Source of the DNA: Prevotella sp. OH937_COT-195 | GTDB taxonomy: Bacteria; Bacteroidota; Bacteroidia; Bacteroidales; Bacteroidaceae | Direction: 5' to 3' | DNA length: 64,000 bases | Assembly (NCBI RefSeq): GCF_003932845.1 | Contig: NZ_RQZH01000002.1 | Coordinates: 62,001 to 126,000, forward strand | Part shown: piece by piece, positions 51,684-60,487 of the stretch | Position numbering within the stretch: the first letter of the stretch is position 1 | Layout: each line of letters begins with the position of its first letter | The notes under the pieces: model-generated | Told to the model about the DNA's origin: nothing | What the model saw: the letters and a program-made list of their open reading frames with translations, nothing else | Database searches by the model: none | Translations under genes and position numbers: made by a program

Positions 51684-53018
51684 TTATTTACCGTATGTTA
51701 TGGTAATCTTTTTCACTCTCAACTGATCGCCTCCTTTTGTAGAAGAGAATTCGTTGCATACTGTCATCTTTTTATCTTTTTTGACGGCTGTCAGTTGCGT
51801 ATTCCCTGTATATATCTTATCTTCTTTAGCCTCACATTCCAAAACAATTTTTTTGATTTTGTGGGTTTTCTCATTAATATTGAAAAGATTTTTGGCATAC
51901 ATGCGCACTCCCTTGGTTGATTCGTAGTAAGTTGGAGGGAAATCTCCGTTTCCTTTTTCGAATGTTATGCTGAAGTCGCTGTTCTCGATATTGAGGTTCG
52001 TATTCTGCTTGTCAGCCCAGCCCTGAGTCCCGAGATCGATTGTTACGGGAGTGGTGTTTTCCAACTCCGACAAACTCGTATCGTCGATTGTGAGAATGTT
52101 TCCCTCTATGGTTTTCTTGATGCCGGAGCCTTGGCTGCCGTTTATGGATACGAGGTAGTTGTTCTTTGCCAACTGTATCGCACCGTTATACTTTGTTACC
52201 TTTCCGCAAACAACCACTTCATCGCCTTCTTTAATCTTTGCGGCATCGGTAAACTTCTTTTTGTCTATGTCCAAACCGCGGAAAACAACAAGTTTGTCAT
52301 CGTCTTCCGAGCCGTCTTGTGCAATTTTGTAGGTGGCATTTCCGTATTGAGCGATGTCTATTTGTGGTGTCCCTACAATCTTTCCTTTTACATATATTTC
52401 ATTTTCGCTCTCTTGTCCGGACTCTATTTCATAGAAAGTTTGCAGCACTGCCGCCACGTTGTACGGGTCGTTTATCTTACCTGTTCCTGTCGGGTCGAAC
52501 TTAGTGTTGGGTTTCTCCGGCTTTTGTGCCTTTTCACCGTTGAGCGAGAATATGACGCTTCCTGCATCGAACTCCGGTGTGTTGCCTTTGAAATTCTTGC
52601 ACTTTCCTTTTATGATAACCTCGTCGCCAACCTTTATTTGGTCTTCTTTCTTGAATTTTTCGCCTCCGAGGAACAATCCGCGGAACACCACCAACTGGTT
52701 GTTTGTCGTACCATTGTCAGATATACTGTATGTTGCGTTTCCGAATTGGAGGTTCACTCCGTCGATAGACGAAATCTTTCCTTTTACGAAAACCTCCGGA
52801 CTGATGTCGTCTTTTGACATCGCTTTTATCATTTTTAGTGCAGCAGCCACGTTGTACGGGTCGGCTTCTGTTCCGGATCCGGTGGGTTCATCCAATGGAG
52901 TTTCCGCGTTATTGCCGTTCTCCTCGGGGAAACCGTAGGGCGCAGGAACATCCTCGCAACTTGTCATTGTGAATGTCGCAATGGCGAGCATTATCACAGA
53001 ATAAATGATTTTTTTCAT
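51684..53018 (-). CDS. Lipoprotein with two OB-fold-type repeats
   Basis: 444 residues with a lipobox (ATFTMTSCEDVPAPYG, Cys ~21). Two tandem repeats follow, at ~48-160 and ~172-300. Each opens GSGTEADPYNVAAALKMIKA or GTGKINDPYNVAAVLQTFYE and continues with a KGKISS/KGKIVG strand, an ATY(S/K)I strand, and a GDEV(I/V)(I/V) strand. The pattern is that of small OB-fold modules, a type linked to nucleic-acid or sugar binding. The C-terminal ~130 residues form a separate beta domain (FSITFEKGNGDFPPTYY). It is last in the TonB-receptor operon and may be its surface partner. Confidence 0.8.
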   Translation of the reverse strand: MKKIIYSVIMLAIATFTMTSCEDVPAPYGFPEENGNNAETPLDEPTGSGTEADPYNVAAALKMIKAMSKDDISPEVFVKGKISSIDGVNLQFGNATYSISDNGTTNNQLVVFRGLFLGGEKFKKEDQIKVGDEVIIKGKCKNFKGNTPEFDAGSVIFSLNGEKAQKPEKPNTKFDPTGTGKINDPYNVAAVLQTFYEIESGQESENEIYVKGKIVGTPQIDIAQYGNATYKIAQDGSEDDDKLVVFRGLDIDKKKFTDAAKIKEGDEVVVCGKVTKYNGAIQLAKNNYLVSINGSQGSGIKKTIEGNILTIDDTSLSELENTTPVTIDLGTQGWADKQNTNLNIENSDFSITFEKGNGDFPPTYYESTKGVRMYAKNLFNINEKTHKIKKIVLECEAKEDKIYTGNTQLTAVKKDKKMTVCNEFSSTKGGDQLRVKKITITYGK

Positions 53019-53067
53019 GTTATGATGTTTTTTTATTTCCTTATTACTTTTTTCGTATCTTCTTTCG

Positions 53068-53997
53068 TTATTCCTTTATTGTTGACGGAACAACATCTTT
53101 AATGTCGCGTATTATCACTTCCCAACTGTTGTTGTATCGCTTTATGATACCGGTGATGTCAACGTTGTACATCGGCAACGATACAGAAGCGAAGTCTGCA
53201 AAACTGCTGTTGTATAGCATAATGGACGGTTTGTCTGCCGTACCCTTGCTTGGCAGTCCGTGGAAAAACCATGACACCGATGTGTTGAATGCCGGATCTG
53301 CATATTTTGAGTTCTTGTCAAGTACGATTTTTACGAATTTGGAACCGTTATAGTAGGAACCTTCCTTGAACTTAACTCCTTTCAGCACTCCGAGTTTTCC
53401 GGCATCTTCCAATGTTTTCCAATTTTCAACATTGTTCTTTTCCACGAACAGTTTAGGTTCGATTTTCTGTGATTTGCCCGTTATGCGGAAATGTTGTTGC
53501 CATTCTCTGCGCGTAATCTTTCCAATTTGGTCTTTTCCGGCATTTGCTCCCTGCGTCACTTTCGACGGCATGCCGATTACCGGTTGCATTCTGTAGTTGC
53601 CGACAGACAGTCCTTGCAACTCGATGATAATCTCCGTTCCTATGGGCAGGTATCCGTGCAATCCTCCTTGTTGTATCTCTATGAGTATGGCACCGGTCTC
53701 GTCCTGTATAGCCACCTCGTTATATATATTTCCCGATACATCGTTTGCAGTCACAAAGCCGCGTATCTGCATTTTCTCTTTTACCTGTTCGAACGAGTTC
53801 CCATCGCGAAAATCTGTTTTAATCGCTTTCTCGTATTTCTCTTTCAGTTGCTGTATGGTAACGAGATTTGTGGGTTTGATGGAGTTGTTTCCGTATGGCG
53901 CACCGTTGCTGAAATCCGGTTCGTTATAGTCTCCGTCCATACATGCCGTTATGCCAAGGCATAGCACGGCTATCAGCAGATATGATATTCTTTTCAT
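53068..53997 (-). CDS. DUF5689-domain lipoprotein
   Basis: 309 residues with a lipobox (LCLGITACMDGDYNEP, Cys ~19). The DUF5689 region (~45-300) contains QIRGFVTANDVSGNIYNEVA and AIQDETGAILIEIQQG, followed by GTEIIIELQGLSVG; this is an OB-fold-like module I recall next to extracellular nucleases and phosphatases in Bacteroidota. It lies 49 nt after the 51684 gene in the direction of the operon and 20 nt downstream of the TonB receptor gene. Ligand unknown. Confidence 0.85.
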   Translation of the reverse strand: MKRISYLLIAVLCLGITACMDGDYNEPDFSNGAPYGNNSIKPTNLVTIQQLKEKYEKAIKTDFRDGNSFEQVKEKMQIRGFVTANDVSGNIYNEVAIQDETGAILIEIQQGGLHGYLPIGTEIIIELQGLSVGNYRMQPVIGMPSKVTQGANAGKDQIGKITRREWQQHFRITGKSQKIEPKLFVEKNNVENWKTLEDAGKLGVLKGVKFKEGSYYNGSKFVKIVLDKNSKYADPAFNTSVSWFFHGLPSKGTADKPSIMLYNSSFADFASVSLPMYNVDITGIIKRYNNSWEVIIRDIKDVVPSTIKE

Positions 53998-54017
53998 GTT
54001 CTTACTTTTTACTGTTT

Positions 54018-56579
54018 TTAGAATTTATATGTAAGGTTCAGCATTCCGTTTGCTCCGAGTGCGTAGTATTTCTTCGGATTGCGTGAGAACTTATACACAC
54101 GACTTTTCACGTTGTCTGCCGTTGCTCCCGTATAGTCGCTTCTGCTCTGTTCGTAACCTCCTGTGGCAAGGTGGGTGTTGTTCAATATGTTTGTCAACAT
54201 GAGGTTGATACTTAGGCTGCGCCCTCCTTTCAGGCGTATGAAACGCCCTATCGAACCGTCGACCATGAAACCGCCGTGTCCCTTAGACTGTGCCACGGCT
54301 TCCTCTCGCAAGTTGCCTTGGTTGTCGAACACGTTGCCATCTATTTGCTGTCGGTGGTTAAGTGTGCTTCCATATCGGTATGCCGGAGAGTATGACAGGT
54401 AGATGCGGTCGTAGTAGTTGCAGTTCAAGTCAACGAACCACCCACGGTTGTGATAACTCAGTCCGGCAGACAATGCGGTGAGCGGCGTACCTGCCTCGCG
54501 CATGTCTTTAACATAAGCGGTCTCACGGGTATATGTGGCTTTGGTAGAGTTCATGTATCTTGCCTGTGCGTTGTTTGTGTTTTTGCCCTCGCCGATGTAA
54601 CCCAGCAGTTTCATGTCGAGTGTGGAAGTTATTTTCAGTTTCGCTGCGAGTTCGGCTCCGTAGTACTGTTTTTTGAGTCCGGTAAGCGAAACGTAAGAGA
54701 ACGAGTTGATGTCGTCGAAATAGAAGTTTTGCCACTCCGTAACGTTGCTCAGGCGGCTGTAATATACGTTCAGATTTACGTGCAGCCATGAATTGTGGAA
54801 CTGATACGACAGTTCGCTGCTGAATATTCGTTCGTTTTTAAGTCCTGTAACGAAGTCGTTGCTTATTTCCGGTGCGGCAAAAGCCGTTGATGCCTGCGGT
54901 GCACGCCATTCGTAGCCCGCTCCGAGTGCTATGACATGTCCGTGTCCTGCATCGAATGTGAGGCTTCCTTTTCCGCCAACCTCTCCGAAATGTGCCGTTC
55001 CGCTTTTGCCATAAGAGAACTCCGGTGCCATACCGTTGCGCATCTTTCCGTCGCGCTGCATCTGCACACCTCCCGATCTTGCAGCCAAGTTGGCATGCCA
55101 GCGTCCCATGTCGGTGCTGTAGTTGGTCCAGAAAAATCCTTTGGTTACGAGTATGTCGTAGTCGTATCCGAATCTGTCGCCCGTCTTCACCACTCCGTTG
55201 CGGTTGTTAAGGTCGTATTGCACCCGGTCATCGTCTATCGTATATGTTCCCAACGCGTAGGTATTTATGTTGTGGAACGACGATGCGCCGAGCATGTCCT
55301 CCATTGTCTGGTAGTGACTTCCCTTGTTTGTTCCGAGCATGTATCCTATGTTCCATCTGCTCTTCGGGGTAAGCGCAACGTTCAATGCCGATGACAATGA
55401 CAGAGTGAGAGCATCGTTGTGTTTAGCCTGAATGAAATACATCGCGTCATGTCCATTCTTTGCTGCCATCTTGTTTGAGTAAATCAACTGGTCGAAATTT
55501 ATCTGTCGGTTAGCCTTCGAACCGGAGAACACGCTGTATGCCGTAATCCAATTGCTGAGTGCCTGCGGTGTACGGTGAGCCTCATCGTTTTCATCGAACA
55601 CGTTGTAATAACTGCTCGGCATTAATTTCCAGTAGTCCGGCTGCGGGTTGTCGGTGTTGTTGTAGTTCAGTTTGGTACTCTTGTACATCGAGTATTTCCC
55701 GAACACCGACGTGGTAAGTTTCATGTCATCGTTTATTTTCCAATCCCATGTGAAGATTGCTGCCGGCGCAAAGTCGTTCACCACTCGCGAGTTGCGTTTC
55801 TCTCCGTTCTGGTATCCCCAATAAGGGTTGTAGTAGTTGCTGTTTGCCATCCAGTATGCTTCGTCCGTGGAAGCACCCTGCGTCGAGCGTTCGGTGGGAT
55901 TTCCCCATGTGGCGAACGATAGACTGTGGTCACCGAGAATCTTCTCCACGGCGAGAAAATACGACAGAGCGTTGTAGTATGTTCCCTCAACATATCCGCG
56001 GTTGGCCCATCGATAGGTAAGGTTGGCAGTCACAGCCCATCCGTTTGGGGTAAGTCCGGAACTATAAGTATATACACCACGCATTGTGTAGTTGCGGTTT
56101 GCCGCACTCAGTGCCACTCTGTGTCCTGCCGCGAAATTTGCCGCACGGAAGTTGTAGTTTACTCCTCCCCCCATGTTCGACATGTTGTAGCCTCCGTTTT
56201 CGAATGCCAGCACGTTGTCGGCGTTACGCGTCATCTGATTCAATCCGCCCACGAGCGAATAACGGAACTGTCCCGACTCCATGTCGTTCATAAGCACTCC
56301 GTTGATGTGAACATCGTTATATTTTTGGTTGAACGAACGGTAACGAAACCGTACCGGCGAGAAAAGGAAACCGACGCGTTCTGCATACATGTTGTTGTTT
56401 GAACCGATGATTGTCACGTTTTGCGACATGTCATCGTTGTCTCCCAACTGCGCCTCGGTAAATGTGAATGCCGACTCGTCCGTTGTCGCATTTTTTTGCG
56501 CCTGCGTATCATCCGTTTGAGCAAATGCCAGCGGAGCATAGCACAAGGCAATCACTGCAAGTTTCAGTTTTTTTTGCAT
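54018..56579 (-). CDS. TonB-dependent receptor
   Basis: 853 residues with a signal peptide (MQKKLKLAVIALCYAPLAFAQ). Unlike SusC proteins it has no CarboxypepD_reg domain; a plug-like region starts at ~45 (NVTIIGSNNNMYAERVGFLF; HINGVLMNDMESGQFRYSLV). The remainder is a barrel ending in NGMLNLTYKF. It heads an operon with the DUF5689 and OB-fold-type lipoproteins, which likely act as surface ligand-binding partners. The divergently transcribed endonuclease/exonuclease/phosphatase gene hints at nucleic-acid or organophosphate uptake. Confidence 0.88.
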   Translation of the reverse strand: MQKKLKLAVIALCYAPLAFAQTDDTQAQKNATTDESAFTFTEAQLGDNDDMSQNVTIIGSNNNMYAERVGFLFSPVRFRYRSFNQKYNDVHINGVLMNDMESGQFRYSLVGGLNQMTRNADNVLAFENGGYNMSNMGGGVNYNFRAANFAAGHRVALSAANRNYTMRGVYTYSSGLTPNGWAVTANLTYRWANRGYVEGTYYNALSYFLAVEKILGDHSLSFATWGNPTERSTQGASTDEAYWMANSNYYNPYWGYQNGEKRNSRVVNDFAPAAIFTWDWKINDDMKLTTSVFGKYSMYKSTKLNYNNTDNPQPDYWKLMPSSYYNVFDENDEAHRTPQALSNWITAYSVFSGSKANRQINFDQLIYSNKMAAKNGHDAMYFIQAKHNDALTLSLSSALNVALTPKSRWNIGYMLGTNKGSHYQTMEDMLGASSFHNINTYALGTYTIDDDRVQYDLNNRNGVVKTGDRFGYDYDILVTKGFFWTNYSTDMGRWHANLAARSGGVQMQRDGKMRNGMAPEFSYGKSGTAHFGEVGGKGSLTFDAGHGHVIALGAGYEWRAPQASTAFAAPEISNDFVTGLKNERIFSSELSYQFHNSWLHVNLNVYYSRLSNVTEWQNFYFDDINSFSYVSLTGLKKQYYGAELAAKLKITSTLDMKLLGYIGEGKNTNNAQARYMNSTKATYTRETAYVKDMREAGTPLTALSAGLSYHNRGWFVDLNCNYYDRIYLSYSPAYRYGSTLNHRQQIDGNVFDNQGNLREEAVAQSKGHGGFMVDGSIGRFIRLKGGRSLSINLMLTNILNNTHLATGGYEQSRSDYTGATADNVKSRVYKFSRNPKKYYALGANGMLNLTYKF

Positions 56580-56615
56580 CTCGTTTTTAGTTTATTATTA
56601 ATGTTTTTTGGGGTA

Positions 56616-56647
56616 CAAAGGTAGCATTAAAAAACATAAGAACAAAA
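56616..56647 (-). promoter_or_regulatory. Promoter of the TonB-receptor operon
   Basis: Minus-strand TACCTTTG (plus 56616-56623) with TTTTG (plus CAAAA, 56643-56647) at ~20-bp spacing, 37 nt before the receptor start. Confidence 0.65.
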
Positions 56648-56727
56648 CAAAACTTGAAAAATGTTGGTGATGTGTCTCATTATATCAATCAACTATATAC
56701 CATACTTATTTTTTCATTGCAAAAGGG

Positions 56728-56756
56728 TTGGATATGAACTTTTTTTCGTAACTTTG
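56728..56756 (+). promoter_or_regulatory. Promoter of the secreted endonuclease/exonuclease/phosphatase gene
   Basis: TAACTTTG (56749-56756) with TTG at 56728-56730. It lies ~50 nt before ATG 56808 and inside the longer frame from 56661, which rules that frame out. It is divergent from the receptor promoter. Confidence 0.7.
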
Positions 56757-56807
56757 CGCCCGAACTTTAAAATCGTGATTTGGACGAAGAAAAAACAATA
56801 TAAACTT

Positions 56808-57845
56808 ATGAGGAAAATCTTAATATTTTTGTTATGTATTGCGGCGGTTGCCACATACGGTCAGAAGCAATTCCGTGTTTACGGAGTGGGGTTCTACAAT
56901 CAGGAAAACCTGTTTGACACCTGTCACGACGAGGGGAAAAACGACTACGAATACCTGCCTGCGGGTGCGAACCGCTGGGGCGAGATGAAATATAAGAACA
57001 AACTGCGCAACATGGCACGTGCGCTGGCAGACATGGGAACCGACATGTTGCCGAACGTGGGATGTGCAGTGATAGGTCTGTCCGAGGTGGAGAACTCGCG
57101 TGCTCTCGACGATCTCGTGGCTCAGGAGCCTTTGCGCGCACGCGGATATAAATATGTTCATGTTGAAGGACCCGACCGGCGAGGAGTGGATTGCGCAATG
57201 CTTTATAACCCTGCGTTGTTCGAACTGCGTGACTACAAGTTGATACCGTATGTGCAGGAACTGGAAAAGGACAGCGCGTTCTTTACAAGAGGTTTCCTCA
57301 CGGTAAGCGGCACGATGGCAGACGAACATGTGGCAATAATCGTGTGCCACTGGCCGAGCCGTTTCAGCGAGTCGTTTTACAGAGAATCGGCAGGGCGACA
57401 GGTACGCGTGGTAAAGGATTCGTTGCTTCGAGAAGACCCCAATGTGAAAATCATGGTAATGGGAGACATGAACGACGACCCCATGGACAAGAGCATGACC
57501 GTGGAACTCGGAGCCAAGGCAGAGATGTCGGAGGTGGGGCCGGAAGACATGTATAACCCTTGGTACAACACTCTCGCCAAGAAAGGGCAGGGGACACTTA
57601 GTTATCAAGGCTCGTGGAATCTCTTCGACCAAATCGTGGTAACGCCAAATCTCATCAAGGGAACGCAGAACAAGGATTACTCTACACTGACGTTCATGAA
57701 GCATAAGATACAGTTGCGCGACTACTTGATGCAGGACGAAGGGAAATACAAGAGAACTCCGAAGCGCACGCATGCAGGCGGGGTGTGGCTGAACGGATAC
57801 AGCGATCACCTGCCGGTGGCAATATATCTCGTGAAAGAGAAATAG
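56808..57845 (+). CDS. Secreted endonuclease/exonuclease/phosphatase family protein
   Basis: 345 residues from ATG 56808 with a signal peptide (MRKILIFLLCIAAVATYGQ). EEP-family motifs: GFYNQENLFDTCHD (metal-binding Asn/Glu, ~27-33), VIGLSEVENSRAL (Glu, ~89), HWPSR (~185), MGDMNDDPMDKSM (Asp/Asn, ~220-226) and the terminal GYSDHLPVAIYL (Asp-His, ~335). Substrates in the family range from DNA to phospholipids and inositol phosphates. Divergence from the TonB receptor suggests that it liberates nutrients for that receptor. Confidence 0.88.
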   Translation: MRKILIFLLCIAAVATYGQKQFRVYGVGFYNQENLFDTCHDEGKNDYEYLPAGANRWGEMKYKNKLRNMARALADMGTDMLPNVGCAVIGLSEVENSRALDDLVAQEPLRARGYKYVHVEGPDRRGVDCAMLYNPALFELRDYKLIPYVQELEKDSAFFTRGFLTVSGTMADEHVAIIVCHWPSRFSESFYRESAGRQVRVVKDSLLREDPNVKIMVMGDMNDDPMDKSMTVELGAKAEMSEVGPEDMYNPWYNTLAKKGQGTLSYQGSWNLFDQIVVTPNLIKGTQNKDYSTLTFMKHKIQLRDYLMQDEGKYKRTPKRTHAGGVWLNGYSDHLPVAIYLVKEK

Positions 57846-57851
57846 AAAATC

Positions 57852-58418
57852 ATGGACTCCGAGAAACATCCGCTGCAGCCGTTCATTCCTGACGGAGCAC
57901 GGTTGCTTATGCTCGGCAGTTTTCCGCCGGCACGCCACAGGTGGTCTATGGAATTCTTCTACCCGAATTTCCAGAACGACATGTGGCGCATCTTCGGATT
58001 GTTCTTCTTTGCCGACAAACTACATTTTGTTGACAGCGAAGTAAGAACTTTCCGCCGTGAAGAAATCGTATCGCTGCTGCGAGAAAAAGGCATCGCGCTG
58101 TACGATACTGCCGTGGAGGTAAGGCGTACACGCAACACCGCATCTGACAAAGACCTTGAAATAGTGATGCCAACCGATCTCGACAACTTGATGAGCGGCA
58201 TGCCGGCACTTGAGATGGTGGTGACAACGGGACAGAAAGCCACCGAACTGTTCGCGGAAAATTTCAACATTCCGCAACCGAAAGTGGGTGAGAGTGTGTC
58301 TTTCTGTTTTGACGGTCGCCAAATCATGCTTTGGAGAATGCCAAGCAGTTCGAGAGCATATCCCATGAGAGTGGAGAAAAAAGCGGAAGCATACGCAAAA
58401 GTTCTGTCAAGGCTTTAA
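57852..58418 (+). CDS. Uracil/mismatch-specific DNA glycosylase family protein
   Basis: 188 residues, cytosolic. The UDG-fold start is RLLMLGSFPPARHRWSMEFF (motif 1 equivalent at ~19-38), followed by YPNFQNDMWRIFG and a C-terminal LWRMPSSSRAYPM motif. This resembles the Mug-like/UDG-family proteins of Bacteroidota that repair uracil or mismatched bases. It starts 7 nt after the secreted nuclease gene and may be co-transcribed, though the compartments differ. Confidence 0.85.
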   Translation: MDSEKHPLQPFIPDGARLLMLGSFPPARHRWSMEFFYPNFQNDMWRIFGLFFFADKLHFVDSEVRTFRREEIVSLLREKGIALYDTAVEVRRTRNTASDKDLEIVMPTDLDNLMSGMPALEMVVTTGQKATELFAENFNIPQPKVGESVSFCFDGRQIMLWRMPSSSRAYPMRVEKKAEAYAKVLSRL

Positions 58419-58510
58419 ACGGCATACCGGCGACACACCCACGGAGCAAGCCTGTCGTTACTGTCGAATAACCATTGTAAAACTTAATCAATCTTGTCAA
58501 TAATTACCTT

Positions 58511-59128
58511 ATGACCATAATAGGAATTGCCGGAGGAACAGGATCTGGAAAAACCACCGTAGTAAATAAACTTGCCTCTGCACTGCCTCCGCATTATGTG
58601 GCAGTGGTACCATTGGACTCCTACTACAACGACACGACAGGAATGACCGACGAGGAGCGGCGCGCCATAAATTTTGACCACCCCGACGCATTCGACTGGA
58701 AACTACTGATAAAGCATGTCAACGAACTGCGTAACGGAAATGCAATCGAACAGCCGACATACTCGTATATAATGAGCAACCGGCTCGAGGAGACCGTGCA
58801 TGTGGAACCGAGACCGGTGATTATCATCGAGGGTATCATGACGCTCGTCAACCGTAAGTTGCGGGACATGATGGACCTGAAAATTTATGTCGATACCGAT
58901 GACGACGAACGCCTCATACGCAACATTCAGCGAGATGTGGTGGAGCGCGGACGTACCGTTGACATGGTACTCGACCGCTATCTCAAAGTGTTGAAACCCA
59001 TGCATGAACAGTTCATAGAACCTTCTAAGAAATATGCCGACATCATAATACCGCAGGGAGGAGAGAACCTTAAGAGTATTGGCATACTCTGCAAATATAT
59101 CGAGGGCATAGTTCCACAAGGGCTGTGA
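58511..59128 (+). CDS. udk: Uridine kinase
   Basis: 205 residues. P-loop GIAGGTGSGKTTVV (~5-18). The nucleoside site includes PLDSYYNDTTGMTDEER and NFDHPDAFDWKLL, and the lid has RRNIQRDVVERGRTVD-like sequence (NIQRDVVERGRTVDMVLDRY). It phosphorylates uridine and cytidine in pyrimidine salvage, complementing the dihydroorotase gene at 34977. It follows the glycosylase gene by 92 nt. Confidence 0.95.
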   Translation: MTIIGIAGGTGSGKTTVVNKLASALPPHYVAVVPLDSYYNDTTGMTDEERRAINFDHPDAFDWKLLIKHVNELRNGNAIEQPTYSYIMSNRLEETVHVEPRPVIIIEGIMTLVNRKLRDMMDLKIYVDTDDDERLIRNIQRDVVERGRTVDMVLDRYLKVLKPMHEQFIEPSKKYADIIIPQGGENLKSIGILCKYIEGIVPQGL

Positions 59129-59239
59129 GTCTCAGATAAAATACAGAAACAGAATTCCGTAAATACTAAATCCCGTCTTGTTCGTTTGTATTCCACTTGC
59201 AAACGGGCATTTCTTGTTAGGTCTTTACATCGGAATACC

Positions 59240-59358
59240 CCGATTCGTGATAATATTGAAAGACATACTTGATTATCATGTCAATCGGAAATACCACATG
59301 CCGTATTGAACATACAATAACATTGCTCCGATTCGGGATAATCAATTTAAAAAGACAT
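59240..59358. repeat. Pair of ~28-bp direct repeats after udk
   Basis: CCGATTCGTGATAAT...AAAGACATA (59240-59267) recurs as CCGATTCGGGATAAT...AAAAGACATG (59329-59359) with ~89-bp spacing. Additional ATCGGAATACC/ATCGGAAATACC similarity precedes each. No gene is supported in 59129-59795; the rest is the palindrome at 59416 and a hairpin at 59639. Confidence 0.4.
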
Positions 59359-59415
59359 GTGCTGTCGTGTCATCTTATCAACATTAACAATATCATTGTA
59401 AATATCAGTGCGGTC

Positions 59416-59478
59416 GCAATTTCGGCGGTTTTGTAGTTCAATTTCGCCGAAATTGAACTACAAAACCGCCGAAATTGC
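59416..59478. repeat. Perfect 63-nt palindrome of the CAATTTCGGC family
   Basis: Each 31-nt arm is GCAATTTCGGCGGTTTTGTA plus GTTCAATTTCG, and the arms are exact complements around a single central C (59447). It is the most regular copy of the repeat family. It lies between the udk 3' region and the minus-strand gene at 59796. Confidence 0.8.
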
Positions 59479-59638
59479 TTTTCAAGATGCCACAAAATGG
59501 AAACAAGGAACGTAGAGTTGTGAAAAAATAATGGTAAAACTTCCGTTGAAAAATTACGAAATACGCATCGGAGGCGTGCCTATGCATACAACATATAAAA
59601 TTATTTTTAATACCTGCTTGTTAAAATATTTTAGCAGT

Positions 59639-59675
59639 GCAAGGATAAAGCAATGTTACCTCGCTTTATCCTTGC
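59639..59675 (-). terminator. Hairpin between the palindrome and the 59796 gene
   Basis: GCAAGGATAAAGC (59639-59651) is exactly complementary to 59663-59675 with an 11-nt loop. On the minus strand an A/U-rich stretch follows. It may end the 59796-60305 transcript, 120 nt past its stop. Confidence 0.45.
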
Positions 59676-59795
59676 TTGTCAATCATGCAATTTTGTTATT
59701 TGCATGGTATTGTTATTTATGCAACAGTCATATTATTGTTTCCGTCTTTTTTGTGATGTTGTCGAAAAAAGACTATTGCAATATTTCAAAATATT

Positions 59796-60305
59796 TTATT
59801 GCCGCGGAATATCCGTAGTCTCGCCGGCCGTCCATATTCTATATTTCAACTCATATCCCAAAGGCATATAGACAATAAAAGGTAATTTCCTGTTGTAGTC
59901 TATTGTAAGAGATTCGCACCTCACGAACTCTTCGTGCATGCTGCCTTCGGCGCACAGCATCTGCGTACTCCATATTTCACCATTTGTTGTAAAAGTGTAG
60001 TAAGGATATCCGTATCCGTTGAGAATCTTTTCTTCTATTGTTCCCATCAATACGTGTTTGTTACAGTCAACCAACATTGTCTTTCCGACAATAAGTTCAA
60101 CACGAAGATTCTTACTATCCGTTGTGTCGTAGGAGCAGGAATCGGGCAGGTGGAACACCACCATATTCTGAGACTTGTCGGGTAACGGAAAAACTTTCAA
60201 GTCTATTTCGTCATTTACACGTTCCACCTCTTGGCTGTATTGTGCATGTGCTTTTATGAAACCTGCAATTAAGCATGCTGTTAAAATAAATTTGTTGATT
60301 CTCAT
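59796..60305 (-). CDS. Small secreted protein of unknown function
   Basis: 169 residues with a signal peptide (MRINKFILTACLIAGFIKAHAQ). The mature part is beta-rich with two Cys (SCSYDTTDSKN; LVDCNKHVLMG) and ends RIWTAGETTDIPRQ; NLRVELIVGKTMLVD and the PLGYELKYRIWTAGE edge suggest an Ig-like or ecotin-like sandwich. The start of the mature chain, FPLPDKSQNMVVFHLPDSC, has the pattern of ecotin-type serine protease inhibitors, which is only a resemblance. No family is claimed. Confidence 0.6.
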   Translation of the reverse strand: MRINKFILTACLIAGFIKAHAQYSQEVERVNDEIDLKVFPLPDKSQNMVVFHLPDSCSYDTTDSKNLRVELIVGKTMLVDCNKHVLMGTIEEKILNGYGYPYYTFTTNGEIWSTQMLCAEGSMHEEFVRCESLTIDYNRKLPFIVYMPLGYELKYRIWTAGETTDIPRQ

Positions 60306-60487
60306 TTTTAATATAAAACTAAATTGATACTATAAAAAATAACTGTTGCGAAACATTTAGCATGATATTTCCAATCTTTTTTATTATTTACGTCTAATTG
60401 TCCTGCATATATAGGGAAAAGTATGCATTAAAGGTTTGTAAATGCCTTTGTCTGTTGGCAAAGTTTTCCCGTAATGTCTCTAAGAAA

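Noticed and set aside
56661..56807. Upstream start for the secreted EEP protein
   Set aside because: The -7 box at 56749 lies inside this stretch and a clean signal peptide begins only at 56808.
59531..59818. Plus-strand frame of 95 codons after udk
   Set aside because: A/T-driven hydrophobic frame with no promoter; it contains the 59639 hairpin and runs into the convergent 59796 gene.
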